In this document: positions 12,650-23,098 of the stretch, one piece after another
Layout: every line of letters begins with the position of its first letter
Position numbering within the stretch: position 1 is the stretch's first letter
DNA from: Cristatella mucedo
Taxonomy: Eukaryota > Bryozoa > Phylactolaemata > Cristatellidae
Length of the DNA stretch: 64,000 nt
Assembly (NCBI GenBank): GCA_009760855.2
Contig: WPIO01000156.1
Location: 627,501 to 691,500 of the forward strand
Direction of reading: 5' to 3'
Program-made: the position numbers and the translations under genes
Notes under the pieces: generated by a model
The model's input: the letters and a program-made list of their open reading frames with translations, nothing else
What the model was told of the DNA's origin: nothing
Database searches by the model: none

Positions 12650-14638
12650 CCTATCTTAGTCTAGTGTCGCTTTCTTGAGAAGTGGCCTGACTACAGCTTT
12701 TTTTAAAGGTTCTGGGACATTACCTGAGGCTAATGACATATCAATGATGTCAGTTATGTATGGCAGTAGCAGATCAATGCAACGTAGGAGCAGGACAGTG
12801 GGAATAGGGTCCAAAGGACTTGTTGTCTTCTTTGATTGCGGTATGAACTTCAGGATTAGACCTGGTGACCTGCTTAAATGTAGACATTGAGGTGCAGCCA
12901 GGAATCGGGTAAAAGCATTCTAGGGGGATGTTGTCATCGCAGGGATGGACTCCGTGATCTTGTCTATCTTCTGCACAAAGAATCGAGAGAAGCAATCAGT
13001 TATATCATCACAAGGATCATCAGGCAAGGAGCTAATCTGGTAGCGGTTGAGGAGATGGTTGATCGTCGACATTAGCATTTTTGGATTGTGCATGTGTGAT
13101 TCAACTATATTTTTATAGAAGCTATACCTATAGTAGTCTTCATATGCCTGTTGTTTGGCAGTCAGTCTAGATCTTGTGTATGTTTTTTCAGGCTTGAGCT
13201 TAGTATAATTGGCTAGGCTAATGTCTGGGGTAAACCATTGGCCCTCTGGGCGAGGGCGAACAGTGAGCTAAGTCAGAGGTGCAAACTCGTCGAGCGTATC
13301 AGCTAGTGTCGTGTTGTAGCTATCTACCCATGATGACAGATCGGAGGGAAGACTAAGCAGCAGAGGCGAAGCAAATATTCTCGCACGAACAGCATCGATA
13401 TCAAGGGTCTTGATGTTTAGCGACTCACAGGTTCAATTAAAGGAGGAGGTTGGCACACTGTAAATTGAATGTGATCTCAGATAAGCAGGATTTGGTAATA
13501 ATTGGTGATGACAAAGTGCAGTTGCATGAGAAAACTTGGTCAAGTGTGTGACCCTTGATGTGAGTAGGGCCATGTACATGAGTCACAAGAGACAATGAGT
13601 CAGTCAATGCACGAAATTCAGTGCTGAAAACGTCAGACAAGTTATCCAAGTGAACGTTGAAATCACCCATAACAAGGAAGGATCGATTTCTTGCACACAT
13701 AATTGAAATGGGATCGCAGAAATCTAAGATAAAGGAGGATTTGGTACCTGGTGGGCGATAGACTACTGCCACTATCAGTAGCTTGTTTTCAAATGAGACC
13801 AAGACAATCGATTCAAAAGACTGCTTAGTTGGTACTGCAAATGGTTTGAAGTTGAATTTCGAGCGTACGATTACAGTAACTCCACCTCCAGTTTTGATTG
13901 ATCTAGGCGTGTGAAAGAATAAGAAACCAGATGGGGTACCATCTTTAATTGTCGGGCAGTTTATTGATTTTAGCCAAGTTTTAGTTAGGGCAAGCAGGTC
14001 GGTACCATTTTCAGAAACAAGGTCGCTTATTACCAGAGGTTTATTGCACATTGAGTGGGGCTTCCAAACGCAAGCGTTAAGTCTTGCCGATGGAGTTAAA
14101 ACAGGCCTGATGACCACTAAGTTAGAGAGTTTTAAAGTGACACTTGTTAGGGAGCGTGCTGAGCGGTTCGAGACAATGATAGGAATACCAAACGAGCAGT
14201 TACTCAGCTCCCAGTTCCCGCCCAACGAGTGGCGTCTGAGCTGGCAGTTCCGGCCACTGGGAAGGCTCCAGGGTGCTTTTCTTTTGTTAATGCTTAGTTC
14301 ATGAATCTTAGCAACAGCAGTAATATCTAGGAATGCATTTGATCTACGATGATGAAGTAAGAACAGCTGCAGACGATCATATCTAACATGCAGGTTACTA
14401 GACGCCGGCCTAGCTAAGCCTGCGGCCGGTGTGGGAGACCCATTAGCCCGAAGCTATATGCGTTTAGCTATTTATAGGCCCGTCTTAGGCGCTACGGTTA
14501 AATAACAATCAGAATAACTTTAAACAGGTCTTAGCTGTATAGCTTCCGTATACGATGTTCGTAAGAACTTCGGTTGTCGGAAGAATTCTGCAACGAACAC
14601 GAATGCACGTTAGAGCGCTCTATGTCAGGAGGCGAGAA
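12118..14638 (-). mobile_element. L-A LINE copy 4, 5' end intact, 3' end missing
   Basis: Minus-strand copy running from the RT catalytic loop (about 12118) through RT, linker and endonuclease to the 5' terminus GGAGGCGAGAAAA near 14638. It lacks the whole post-RT region, 3' UTR and tail. LINE insertion normally loses 5' sequence, so this 3' loss points to a later deletion or recombination. It is absent from the matching place in duplication copy 2 (near 28400-28850). It is the best reference here for the EN and RT N-terminal parts. Confidence 0.85.
13437..14225 (-). pseudogene. L-A apurinic-type endonuclease domain
   Basis: Open frame of 262 residues. After about 50 residues of poorly defined leader it shows EN blocks: DLVSENGTDLLALTKTWL (TETW-like), GGGVTVIVRSKF, LLIVAVVYRPPGT, FLVMGDFNVHLD (the GDFN catalytic block) and HVHGPTHIKGHTLDQVFS. 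The normal terminal S-D-H triad position reads SE, so a catalytic His/Asp pair is lost or deleted. In the family this domain nicks target DNA to start target-primed reverse transcription. No ORF1-like gene precedes it, only about 400 bp of 5' UTR, which suggests L-A is a single-ORF element. Confidence 0.85.
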
Positions 14639-15224
14639 AAGTCCTGGTGAGCGGGAAATATTTGTTAGTCGTCGTTCCTAAGTCGAAATGGCTAGGTAAC
14701 CAGTCAAGTGATGATCTATAGTTTTGCGACATAAAAGCGAATGGTGAGTCATATTCCTTCGATTATGCGCCACCAGTCTTTGAGCCGGATGAGATGTGAG
14801 CCTGCTGTCGAGCTCTAGTGGGCAGGTCAGACATGCTCGTCGCTTCACGTGAGAGCTATTGGGCTTCGAGGCTGGCTCAAAATAATTTCTATGCTGGTTA
14901 TGCTGACATGTTAAGGTATGAACGCTCTTGTTTTCCCTGGCTCCCGCCTTCACCTTCCGAGTTTCTACTTGCCTTCATTTTCTTTGCTCCTACAAATCAC
15001 TAGCGACTGTTTAAATGCTCGGGGCTTCACTACTGAATTTCGTACGTTAGACAACGCCAGCCTGTAATACGAGTGATGTTGTGCCTGCTCGCTCCAGAGT
15101 GTGTTTTCTCTGCTTGTGGCCCCTAACCTGTTTTTACAGACTCAGATTGCTAGCACGCTTAGCATAGTGGTTTGTATCTGGAATTCACTAACCATTCATT
15201 CTTATGTGCTGGTGAGTGTGTAAT

Positions 15225-15370
15225 ACATAATAATACAATTGGTTTTTCTAGCGTCCTAAGAGTACTTAATCTGTCGTCACGCGCTCCTTATTTGACACAG
15301 AGCTCGAGCCCTGGAGCTCAGCCTCGGTTGGAGCGAGTACCTTGACCACCGGGCCAAAACAGCTGTTTGA
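15225..15370 (-). mobile_element. S-1 SINE, copy 2 (shared by both duplication copies)
   Basis: Minus-strand tRNA-like SINE with GAGCTCGAGCCCTGG as a B-box relic and a 3' tail of the CGCGTGACGACAG/TTAAGTACTCTTAGG type at the low-coordinate end. The same SINE is at 29448-29580 with matching flanks (TTATGTGCT on the left), so the insertion is older than the segmental duplication. Confidence 0.7.
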
Positions 15371-15964
15371 CTTTTGATTACTACACTTTCTCATGAATTT
15401 TTAGACTCTGAAAGCTATATACTTTTAGGAGAGGTGCTAGGCACCTAAGTAAAAAGCACCAGGTGAAAGAGCAACTCATTTAAATATGGCAAAGATTTTT
15501 CACATCTGCTGAAAGTGCTTGTATTTTGCAAAAAACATTAATGGGGCATTTAGGCTTTACACATGTAATCCAGGTTATAGGCTGCCGTTCTATCGTTGAT
15601 TATAAATCGAGATTGCTGGTATTATAATTCCAGCTCACAGCTCTAGATACGCCGGCTTTTAGCAACGCGGCTATGCAGTTCCATTTGATTCAAATTCTCC
15701 TCTGCAAAATCTCCTACACCAGTCACAAAAACGTTGGAGTTAAACCATACTACGAGGCAAACTCTAGAAACATCCGGGATACGCGGAGAACGCGTAACAA
15801 CAATTTAGCCAGTGTTCCTGAACACCGAGGTGTTCCACATGCCGTCTGCACTGCGTTTTGCAATTGACTACAAAACTGCATAGCTATCGCATGCCATCCT
15901 GTCCCAATTCAAAAATGCACGTCTGGCTTAGCCGAGTGACTCCAATCTAGCCATATTAGATTAT

Positions 15965-17080
15965 AATTAACCTACTAGTTACGTTTAAACATATTGTGAT
16001 TCACAAATTGGTAAAGCTAACGCTCAGAATTGGCTCTGCAAGCACGTCTCCTATTCAGGCTGTACAAAATCTAGGTGTCGCGTTCCAAAGAGACCTTTCA
16101 TTAGACAACCACATCAGTCGACCAGTCAAGTCTGCGTACTTTTAGCTACATAACGTAGCTAAAATTCGGGAATGTTAAGACAGGGTTATCAGATCTCAAT
16201 TAATCCATTCATTTGTGACAACCTTTTTTGACTTCTGTAAGTCACTGCTTTCTTGCAGGCCTGCCGACCTGTGTACTCGGGTGCTCACTGTTGGCTCGAA
16301 ACTTTGCATCTCGGCTTGTCTGTAAATAGCTTTGCAGTGGCCGCATCACACCACTTCTCTCCGACCTGCACCGGCGTCCAGTCAAGCGACACATCGAATT
16401 CAAGGTTGTCACTCACTTTCAGGTCAATTCATCGTTCGGCTGCAGCCTACCTATTAGATCTACAGCCCCTCCTGGCTAAGCATCGTACCACTCGCTTTCC
16501 AGAATCACACATTTTAACTACACCTCGACCGTAAATAAATAAATAAAAATAAATACCAACTGATTTAACAGCCTCTTTTTGTATAGTGACAGAAGAGCCT
16601 TCACGGCTATCACCACCACTTGCAGTCAATAAAGGATAAAGGATCGCCCACCGCAGGATTCGAAGCCACAACCTCGGGACCGAGGTCATGAAAAGCAACC
16701 ACCTTACCAGGTGAACCATTACGGCTGTGCCTTTAGCTCGTATGCTCCCCAAGTCTGGAACTCGCTCCTAACTGGCATCACGACATCTCCTAACTTGACC
16801 ACATTTAAAATAAATGAAAAACGCACATATTAATCACAGCATTTAGTGGGTCCATATGATTCATTTTTTATGATCTTATGCATGCTGACACTGCATGCTG
16901 CCAGTAACCGTACTTGCACGATGACCCTCTGCGTAACTCCCAACCGTGTTATAGTTGTAGCTTATTCAGCATGCTACCACTAAAAACTCGATCGCGCTTC
17001 CTTTTCAACAATTTTAAAGCACCTAGAAATACAATGAATTATCTTAGGGGGCTTTTTCAAGTGTATGATCGTGTTATTAC
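15965..17080 (+). mobile_element. L-A LINE copy 5, 5'-truncated, shared by both duplication copies
   Basis: Plus-strand post-RT region and 3' UTR of L-A, starting about where ACTAGTTA of the thumb region appears and ending in a worn tail near 17080. Stops and indels are frequent. It corresponds in position and truncation point to the copy at 30165-31103 in duplication copy 2, so both descend from one insertion. An S-2 SINE (16534-16745) interrupts it here but not there. Confidence 0.8.
16534..16745 (-). mobile_element. S-2 tRNA-derived SINE, copy 1
   Basis: Minus-strand SINE with A/T-rich tail (ATTT-type repeats) at the low-coordinate end, a body with the CTATCACCACCACTTGCAG and AAGAGCCTTCACGGC blocks, and a tRNA-like head whose B-box-like part is GGCTTCGAATCC on the minus strand. 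Inserted in L-A copy 5. Absent from the matching L-A copy at 30165-31103, so it arrived after the segmental duplication. Confidence 0.8.
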
Positions 17081-17670
17081 AGCTACAACAGAGTAATGAA
17101 AATTTATTGTTACATACGTAGCTAGAATTTAGTTCAGTAGAAAGCCTGAACTTAGTTATGTCAGAGCCAAAAAATCCGATTAAAAATATGGAGCCTTTAC
17201 AGTGGCTGGGTTGGCCGAAACTATGGTAAGTGGTGTTTATAATGGGTCTCTTCTCAATGACCATGACCTCTATTCAGCGACGCAAAGCTTGGCACAATTG
17301 ACAGATCTCTTACAAATAGCAGTATTGATTGTGAATCGAAATCTTTACATTTATTCTTCCCTCTTTCTTAAATTAGTCTCGCGACCTAAATTATTTTGAC
17401 TGGACATCGACTGCAAGCCCTAGGATGTGCTCTATGATGTATTGACGCTTTCTATAGCTGGCGCCATTACACTTAACTTACCTGGGATTTCACCGCTTTC
17501 AGAGCACACTTCAATTAGTCATTATTGCTCAGTACTTTGCATTTTACTGCTACGTCAGCTCGTGAAGTTTCATGTTTTCCAGCTACTAATAGTGCACGCG
17601 TGAGCTCTCTCTCTTGCTATGTATGGTGCTGTTTTCACTTCGCCATTTTCTGGAAATGTTATTTTTGTAG

Positions 17671-17781
17671 CTGTCTGACGAAATGCCACCGTCATATGAA
17701 CATGCACGAAAGCAATCATCAAGTGCGAGGGGAGAAGAGGATCTACCGAGTTACGATTCGGCAATCTTCACCCAGAACTAA
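17671..17781 (+). other. candidate terminal exon with PPSYE and LPSYDSAI, identity unknown
   Basis: A 36-codon frame ending in TAA, directly after a good 3' splice acceptor (ATTTTTGTAG at 17661-17670). It contains DEMPPSYEH near the start and EEDLPSYDSAI near the end. The second duplication copy (32473-32586) keeps the same frame without internal indels (DKMPPVYED ... EENLPNYDSAI, then TGA). Roughly half of the differences fall at third codon positions. PPxY-type motifs are known ligands of WW domains in several adaptor families, but no family can be named. The corresponding acceptor in copy 2 is damaged. It may be the tail of a decayed host gene or chance. Confidence 0.3.
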
Positions 17782-17783
17782 GA

Positions 17784-18095
17784 TTACAAGCGCCATTGGG
17801 CAATACATATTTGGATTTCTAAATATTCATCCGATGAGACACCTTTAAAATTTGCAATCTGCTGCGTTTTTCCTCCCTTACCTTTTGCACAAATATCAAT
17901 GACGTGGAAATATCCGACGGGATAATGATAATTCTTTTGTCCATTATTTGCACAATGCTCCCAGCTTTTAACCGCAAATTTGCCAATTTTAACAACGTCA
18001 CCTGCAGGCAATTTTGGTAAACTTTCGTCAGAAGACAATTCTCTTTTTAATGAACCTTCCTAGACAGCTGTGCCTCGACTGCACCACCTGAAACA
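17784..18095 (-). other. candidate exon relic on the minus strand, identity unknown
   Basis: Minus-strand frame reading SSDESLPKLPAGDVVKIGKF then WEHCANNGQKNYHYPVGYFH and VIDICAK, followed by a donor-like GTAAGG. Upstream is a frameshift near 18055 and then a GQIVSGGAVEAQLS stretch after a pyrimidine-rich AG. The second duplication copy (32690-32980) retains DDSLPK, NWEHYAHYGRKNY and FHAIY but has lost the donor through a small simple-sequence expansion. Most differences change amino acids. Possibly an exon of a host gene decaying since the duplication. I do not recognise the protein. Confidence 0.25.
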
Positions 18096-18099
18096 ATCT

Positions 18100-19306
18100 G
18101 TCCAAATGAAAAATATGTCAATTCTACAATACGTGTTTGACTCAAATTTTAAACTAAGGAATAAGGTAATATCTGTATCTAATAATCCATACGAACACTG
18201 CAGAGATTGCTACAAAGCCTCACATACACAAGTACAGGGGTGCTATAAAGTAAACATCGAGTTTCCGTTGCTCTTTATTCTTACCTCTTCATTCAGTCAG
18301 TAATGGTAAGTGAATCAGTAACTGCAATCTTTTAGTGAAACTACGTTCATGTCAAGAAATCAGGCAATACAAAACATTGTGTACTTCTGTCCGTGCGATT
18401 TTACCCTGCTATATAAATTCCAGCTCCTTGGTAATAGGCGTTTTATCAAAGCAGAGACATGGAAAATTGTATAAAGCCGTATCGGAGAATTTTTAGCCAA
18501 CTAAACTTTATTAAAGGATTTTTTTGCCAAAAACTAACAGGTCACTTTCGTGCCATCAAAAAGCCTTAACGTCTTTGTTGAATGCTAATTTGTAATACTT
18601 AATGCCGGGTTGCTATTCAAATAAGTTAATGCGCACGGGCCGAGCCCAGTACCGCTGCTGTCCTGTAGTTCAATTCGATTTTTCCCGAAATTTACACGAG
18701 ATGCAAAGTTGACGCGGTATTGGCTGTCTCGTGACCACGTAGCTACGTGCTACTGCTCGCTGCACTAATAAGGAACCAAGTTCATGGGTGTCCTCGGCAG
18801 TGCGATCGGGGATGCGAGTAATCGTCACGGCTAGTGCTCGGTGCCAAGACTAGACTTTATGCACCTCAAGCTCTGTCACCCGTGCTCCGCCAGACAACTA
18901 AGAGGTTACATGACTAATTGAGAATAGTGCACTTGGCCGAAACTGGACGCCGACGCAGACGGGTTTTCGTCGTAGGCTGGTTAGTAGCGGGAACGTGGCC
19001 AAGGCAAGTACTTTTCGCTGTTGCAGACGTAGTTTGAATCCTTCATATATGGGGAAAACTAGGCCGAAAACGTAGCGCTCGTAACTGCCTCAGCCGACGC
19101 AGAAAGACTACAGTTATGCCTGAACCTTGTAGGATGGCTAGCAACGTGTAGATGCCGCCATCATGTGGGGAGTTACCCCGACTATCACAGGAATACTTCA
19201 GCAACGAACAGCGCCTACATCTCAACGTAACAAGTGAATATTCCTTTCGTAAAGGAGTATACACAACCACGCCAGGGAATTATAGGCAATAAACAGCGAC
19301 AATTAC
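18100..19306. other. duplicated non-coding sequence, no gene recognised
   Basis: Matches 32990-34730 in patches (for example GCCGAAACTGGACGCCGACG near 18937 and 34389; CAGGAATACTTCAGCAA near 19188 and 34639). No open frame is consistently kept in both copies. The better conservation at 18870-19290 could reflect a recent or functional portion, but nothing identifies it. Confidence 0.5.
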
Positions 19307-19497
19307 GAAAGCCATGTTGGCACACTGGGTAAGGTGGTTGCTTTTCACCACCCACGACCTCGGGAGCAAGGTCGTGGGCGGAGCGATTCTTTATTGCCAG
19401 TGCTAGTGGTGGTGATAACCGTCAAGGCTCTTCTGTCATTATACAAATATTCTGTTAGAAAACTTAGTATTTCATTTTATTTTATTTACTTTAAAAC
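19307..19497 (+). mobile_element. S-2 SINE, copy 2
   Basis: Plus-strand copy with tRNA-like head (TTGGCACACTGGGTAAGGTG ... GGTCGTGGGCGG), the GGTGGTGATAACCGTCAAGG body block and an ATTTTATTTTATTTA tail. Very similar to the copy at 25770-25958. The matching place in duplication copy 2 (near 34760) lacks it, so it is a post-duplication insertion. Confidence 0.8.
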
Positions 19498-19680
19498 GAC
19501 AGCTTTTGTGGCCTAGAGCTCAAATCAGCTTAACTGATTAGGCAAGGGCAGGGAAGACAACCATATAATGTAATGCATCTCCGTCAGTAACTCCACAAAG
19601 TCATAAAGACCATATGGGTGTTACGCAGGACAGTTTTTTATAGAGCACTAACAGCCTAAGCGGCTTTCGGTACGCATTCG

Positions 19681-20070
19681 TTAGCCAACAGACTTCGTCT
19701 CACGCAACAAAGAGAAAGTGGGAAGCATAGCAGAGTCAGGAGAGCAGTTGAGGTAGTGAGTAGCATAGAAGTAGCAGTTCAGGACCGCTGAAAAAGAAGT
19801 GCCGTAGTCAGCAGTTGGAGAGTAGTCGTCGTTGCGTAAGAATTGTGGAAGCGAGTTCCACAGTCTAGGACCTGCAGAGCTAAAGCTTCTGTCGCCAACT
19901 TTCTTTAAGCGGAGGAATGGGACAGCTAATTTATTGTCCACACAGGACCTGAGGGGGCGAACAGGCTGAAACTGATGTAGCAGTTCAGCTAGGTATGGAG
20001 GAGCCAAGCCGTGGCGAGCCTTGTGGGTCAGCGTAAGAACTTTGCTCTGGATCAATTGCTCAACCGGCAT
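19681..20070 (-). pseudogene. L-B ORF C-terminus
   Basis: Frame of 129 residues with the family's terminal blocks: VLTLTHKARHGLAPPYLAEL, FLRLKKVGDRSFSSAGPRLW, NSLPQFLRNDD, then NCSPDSAMLPTFSLLRE close to the stop. The same block recurs in the L-B pieces at 26245-26566 and 35682-36490, which gives the family its signature. Frame breaks near 20075-20250 separate it from the RT domain. Confidence 0.8.
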
Positions 20071-20250
20071 CGATCCTAGCTAGCTCTTTTAGCTAAGGAG
20101 ACACGTGCTCAAACCGCTGGGACTTGAAGACTAGCCTTGCAGCCATGTTCATAGTCCGCTGCAGTGGCCTAATAGCTTTCTTAGGCAACCCAGCCAAAAG
20201 GGAATTACAATAATCGAGCCGAGATACAACTAAAGAGCTAGTTAAATTGT

Positions 20251-21157
20251 TTACAAGCCACTGTGGGAGACAGCTTCTAATCTTGGATAGGGATCGGATG
20301 TGATGGCTAGCTGTAGAGGCAGTCTTTTAAATGAAGCTTTTGAAATTGAGGCAGCTGTCGAACACGACACCTTGAGATTACGAGCACGTGGTGAAGGTCG
20401 CACAATAGCATCACCTATTAGAACAGCAAAGCCTTTTAATCCAGCCACACGCTTAGGGTGTCCTATGAGCAGCAGTTCGGTTTTATCGTCATTTAATTTC
20501 AGGAAGTTTTCCGACATCCAGGATCGAATATCGGCAAGGCAAGCATTCAGTTTCTCAGTTGCTGCAGCAGATTCCGACAGTTTAAATGACAAATACAGCT
20601 GAGTATCGTCAGCATAGAAGTGATATCCTATTCCATGAGCCTTAATCACTTATCCAGAGGTTGTGTATAAATGGAGAACAGCAAGGGACCGAGTACAGAC
20701 CCTTGAGGGACTCCACAGGTGACCCTTCTCATGTCTGAGACCTGACCCCCACACGACACGGATTGAACACGATCAGACAAGTAGGATTTAAGCCAAGTCA
20801 GTGCTTCGTCTGCCAGATCGATCGTTGTTCTCAATCGTTCAAGCAGAACTTCCTGATCAATGGTGTCGAAGGCAGCAGACAGATCTAGCAGAGCTAAGGC
20901 AGTGATTTTCCCGTCGTCGTTGCCACGTAGAATGTCATTGTTAACACGGAGGAGAGCAGTTTCAGTAGAGTGCTGCCTCTTGAAACCTGATTGAAATGTT
21001 TCTGACATGTAACACTTTTTTCAAGAATCTTTGGTAAGAACGGAAGAAGGGAAACTGGACGATAGTTTTCTAGGACCTCTGTGTCTAATCCAGGCTTTGT
21101 AAGAATAGATCTAACGATTGCCGATTTGAAGGACTTAGGGACGACCCCTTTTCCCAA
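20251..21157 (-). pseudogene. L-B reverse transcriptase domain in three frames
   Basis: RT motifs in order on the minus strand: [20 protein letters not shown] (20894-21157), then [20 protein letters not shown], motif [21 protein letters not shown], motif B CGVPQGSVLGPLLFSIYTQP (20646-21008), then the catalytic loop HFYADDTQLYLSF and RSWMSENFLKLNDDKTELLL (20251-20649). The YADD residues are intact. Small frameshifts separate the three pieces: one shortly before the FQSGF block and one between TQPL and the YADD block. Structure is that of jockey/CR1/L2-type LINE RT. It cannot be translated as one protein. Confidence 0.88.
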
Positions 21158-21176
21158 AGAAGCATTAAAATCTTGG

Positions 21177-21931
21177 TTATGGCAGGGATAAGTTGGTCTG
21201 CAAGTGAAGACTACAGAGATGAATGTATAGGTCTCCTACAATCAGTAACGGCCTGTCACACACAAATATTTTAGTGACGAACTCTGAAAACTCCTCTATA
21301 AACACGTTTAGACTGCCAGAGGGAGGCCGGTATATCACAACGGTGAGAGGCATTGTCTTTGATGAAGACCTGATAGCAACCGATTCAAACGATGACCCAT
21401 GCGAGAAACTGCACATTTTATAGCCAAACGATTCGCGAACAACAATTGCAACCCGCCACCAACCTTGTCAGAACGCATGGACTGCTAGAATGAGAACCCG
21501 GGTGGGGTGGTCTCGGAAATACAGCTACTGGAACAAGGCGTCATCCAGGTTTCGGTAAGCAGAAATGCATCTAGCTTCTCGTGGAGCGCCTTATTGCGGA
21601 TAAGTAACCCCTTGGTTTTTAGCGAGGGGACATTTAGTAGGCGGAATTTAAGAGGCTGTCCAACAACTGGGTAACGGCGATGAAGTGGCTCGTATTCTCT
21701 ACCGTTTTCGTCCGGCCCGGCGGACGCTGGCTCTTCGAATTTGAATTGTACCTTGGTAACGGCCGTGGGACGAGGTTTCACAACGTGCTGGGCTACAGCG
21801 GGTGGGCTACTACGGCAACAAGTACTATTTAGCGCTTTAAACTTACGAGTCGTAGGTTTGATAACCGAGCTGTTGATAGGGCGAACGCAGGATGCAGGAA
21901 GGTTCTCACTGACCCGCCGGAGAAGGCCCAC
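21177..21931 (-). pseudogene. L-B endonuclease domain, broken
   Basis: Two pieces. 21485-21931 gives an N-terminal leader of about 90 residues and then the EN start FRLLNVPSLKTKGLLIRN ... LDAFLLTETWMT. 21177-21416 gives VVIYRPPSGSLNVFIEEF and a damaged catalytic block reading GDLYIHL where GDFNIH would be expected. The EN C-terminus and the EN-RT linker are deleted. In an active element this domain nicks the target. Confidence 0.8.
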
Positions 21932-21945
21932 CGGTAGGTATCGAC

Positions 21946-22165
21946 TGTTACGCAGGACAGTTTTTTATAGAGCACTAACAGCCTAAGCGGCTTTCGGTAC
22001 GCATTCGTTAGCCAACAGACTTCGTCTCACGCAACAAAGAGAAAGTGGAAAGCATAGCAAAGTCAGGAGAGCAGTTGAGGTAGTGAGTAGCACGGAAGTA
22101 GCAGATCAAAACCTCTGAAAAGGATGAGCCACAGTCGGCAGTGGTAGAGTACTTGTTGCTGTTAA
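21946..22165 (-). mobile_element. L-B LINE 3' fragment, abutting the 5' side of L-B copy 2
   Basis: Begins with TGTTACGCAGGACAGTTTTT, the same as 19619 onward inside L-B copy 2. It is identical to it for roughly the first 100 bp, then diverges slightly to about 22165. It lacks the last approximately 60 bp of the L-B tail. L-B copy 2 is thus flanked by a direct repeat of part of its own 3' UTR/C-terminus. Confidence 0.8.
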
Positions 22166-22333
22166 GTAAACTATCTCACGTAGCCTCGGCAATACATTAT
22201 CACGTAAGCAATTCAGGAACTGCGAGTGATTAATATCAGTGAAATCCAAGTCATTTAACATGCCGGCTTGTATGCAATGCTGAAAACACGGTTTAACGAA
22301 AGTAACTCCCATAATTTCGGATGTTGGCTTCAA
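22165..22333 (-). other. candidate exon relic in the duplicated block, identity unknown
   Basis: Minus-strand frame of about 55 codons reading GVTFVKPCFQHCIQAG then LNDLDFTDINHSQFLNCLRD and NVLPRLREI. The second duplication copy (34840-34990) has the recognisable TDINHS.FLNC stretch with a stop and frameshifts. The composition looks protein-like, but no domain is recognised. It is on the same strand as the candidate at 17784-18095, so both could belong to one decayed host gene. Confidence 0.25.
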
Positions 22334-22347
22334 TGGCAGGGTGAGAG

Positions 22348-23098
22348 GTGGAGAAGCTTTTTGTGAAGCAGGGCTATGGCATGCAGCCGCCCTGTGATTT
22401 GGTAGAACTACTTAAGAATGCAGACATGGGTAGAGTGTCGCTGCTTGTTTTGCTTGATCTTTCGGCAGCATTTGATACTATTGATCACAAAGTTCTTCTA
22501 GAGCGCCTCTCATCTCGCCTGGGCATCACTGGCACTGCTCTGCAGTAGTTCAGGTCCTATCTCAGTCGGAGACTCCAAAGTATTGACATGAATGAACAAA
22601 GATCATCTGAAGTACCTCTGAAATATGGAGTACCTCAGGGCTCCGTGCTAGGTCCAGTTCTTTTCAAGGTTTATACTCTCCCTCTTGCTGATTTGATTAC
22701 CAAGCACAATCTAGGCTTTCACTTCTATGTGGATGACACTCAGTTGTACCTTTGCTTTGATCCCGCCCAGTTTTCGACCACCTCAAATTCTCTCAACTCA
22801 CTTGCTGTATGCATTGATGACATCCGCACATGGATGGCGGAAAATTTTCTAAAACTAAACGATGATAAAACTAACTTACTAGTTATGGGCAAACCCAGAG
22901 TGATTCGGAGATTGGAAAGGCTGACTCTCAAAATTGGCTCTGCCAGCATATCTCTGGTTGAATCAGCTCTAAATCTAGGTGTCATATTCCAAAGCGACCT
23001 CTCGTTAGACGACCATATCGGCTACACAGTCAAATCCGCCTATTTTCAGCTTCATAACATTGCTAAAACTCGGGATTGTTTAGATAAGGATACCACGT
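22348..23098 (+). pseudogene. L-A RT domain of copy 6, one in-frame stop
   Basis: Motif [21 protein letters not shown], then an in-frame TAG at 22546-22548 at the position of the conserved Trp (LQ*F). Motif B YGVPQGSVLGPVLF follows, then catalytic loop FYVDDTQLYL (YVDD, both aspartates kept), RTWMAENFLKLNDDKTNLLV and GVIFQSDLSLDDHI. Apart from the TGG-to-TAG change and the later insertion the frame is open, so this copy became inactive relatively recently. The 5' truncation removes RT motifs 1-2 and the endonuclease. Confidence 0.88.

Larger units (their letters stand above)
19563..21945 (-). mobile_element. L-B LINE copy 2, best preserved L-B
   Basis: Minus-strand element with 3' UTR end at about 19563 (ATGCATCTCCGTCAGTAACT on the plus strand), C-terminal ORF, RT, a shortened endonuclease and an ORF N-terminus near 21931. 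Sequence from the middle of the endonuclease to the RT N-terminus has been deleted near 21160-21190. The ORF has several frame breaks. The empty site is visible in duplication copy 2 near 34800-34840, so it inserted after the duplication. Its family differs from L-A in tail and protein blocks. Confidence 0.85.

Noticed and set aside
18070-18303. 77-codon plus frame in the duplicated block
   Set aside because: The frame is not kept in the second duplication copy, which has stops and indels there.
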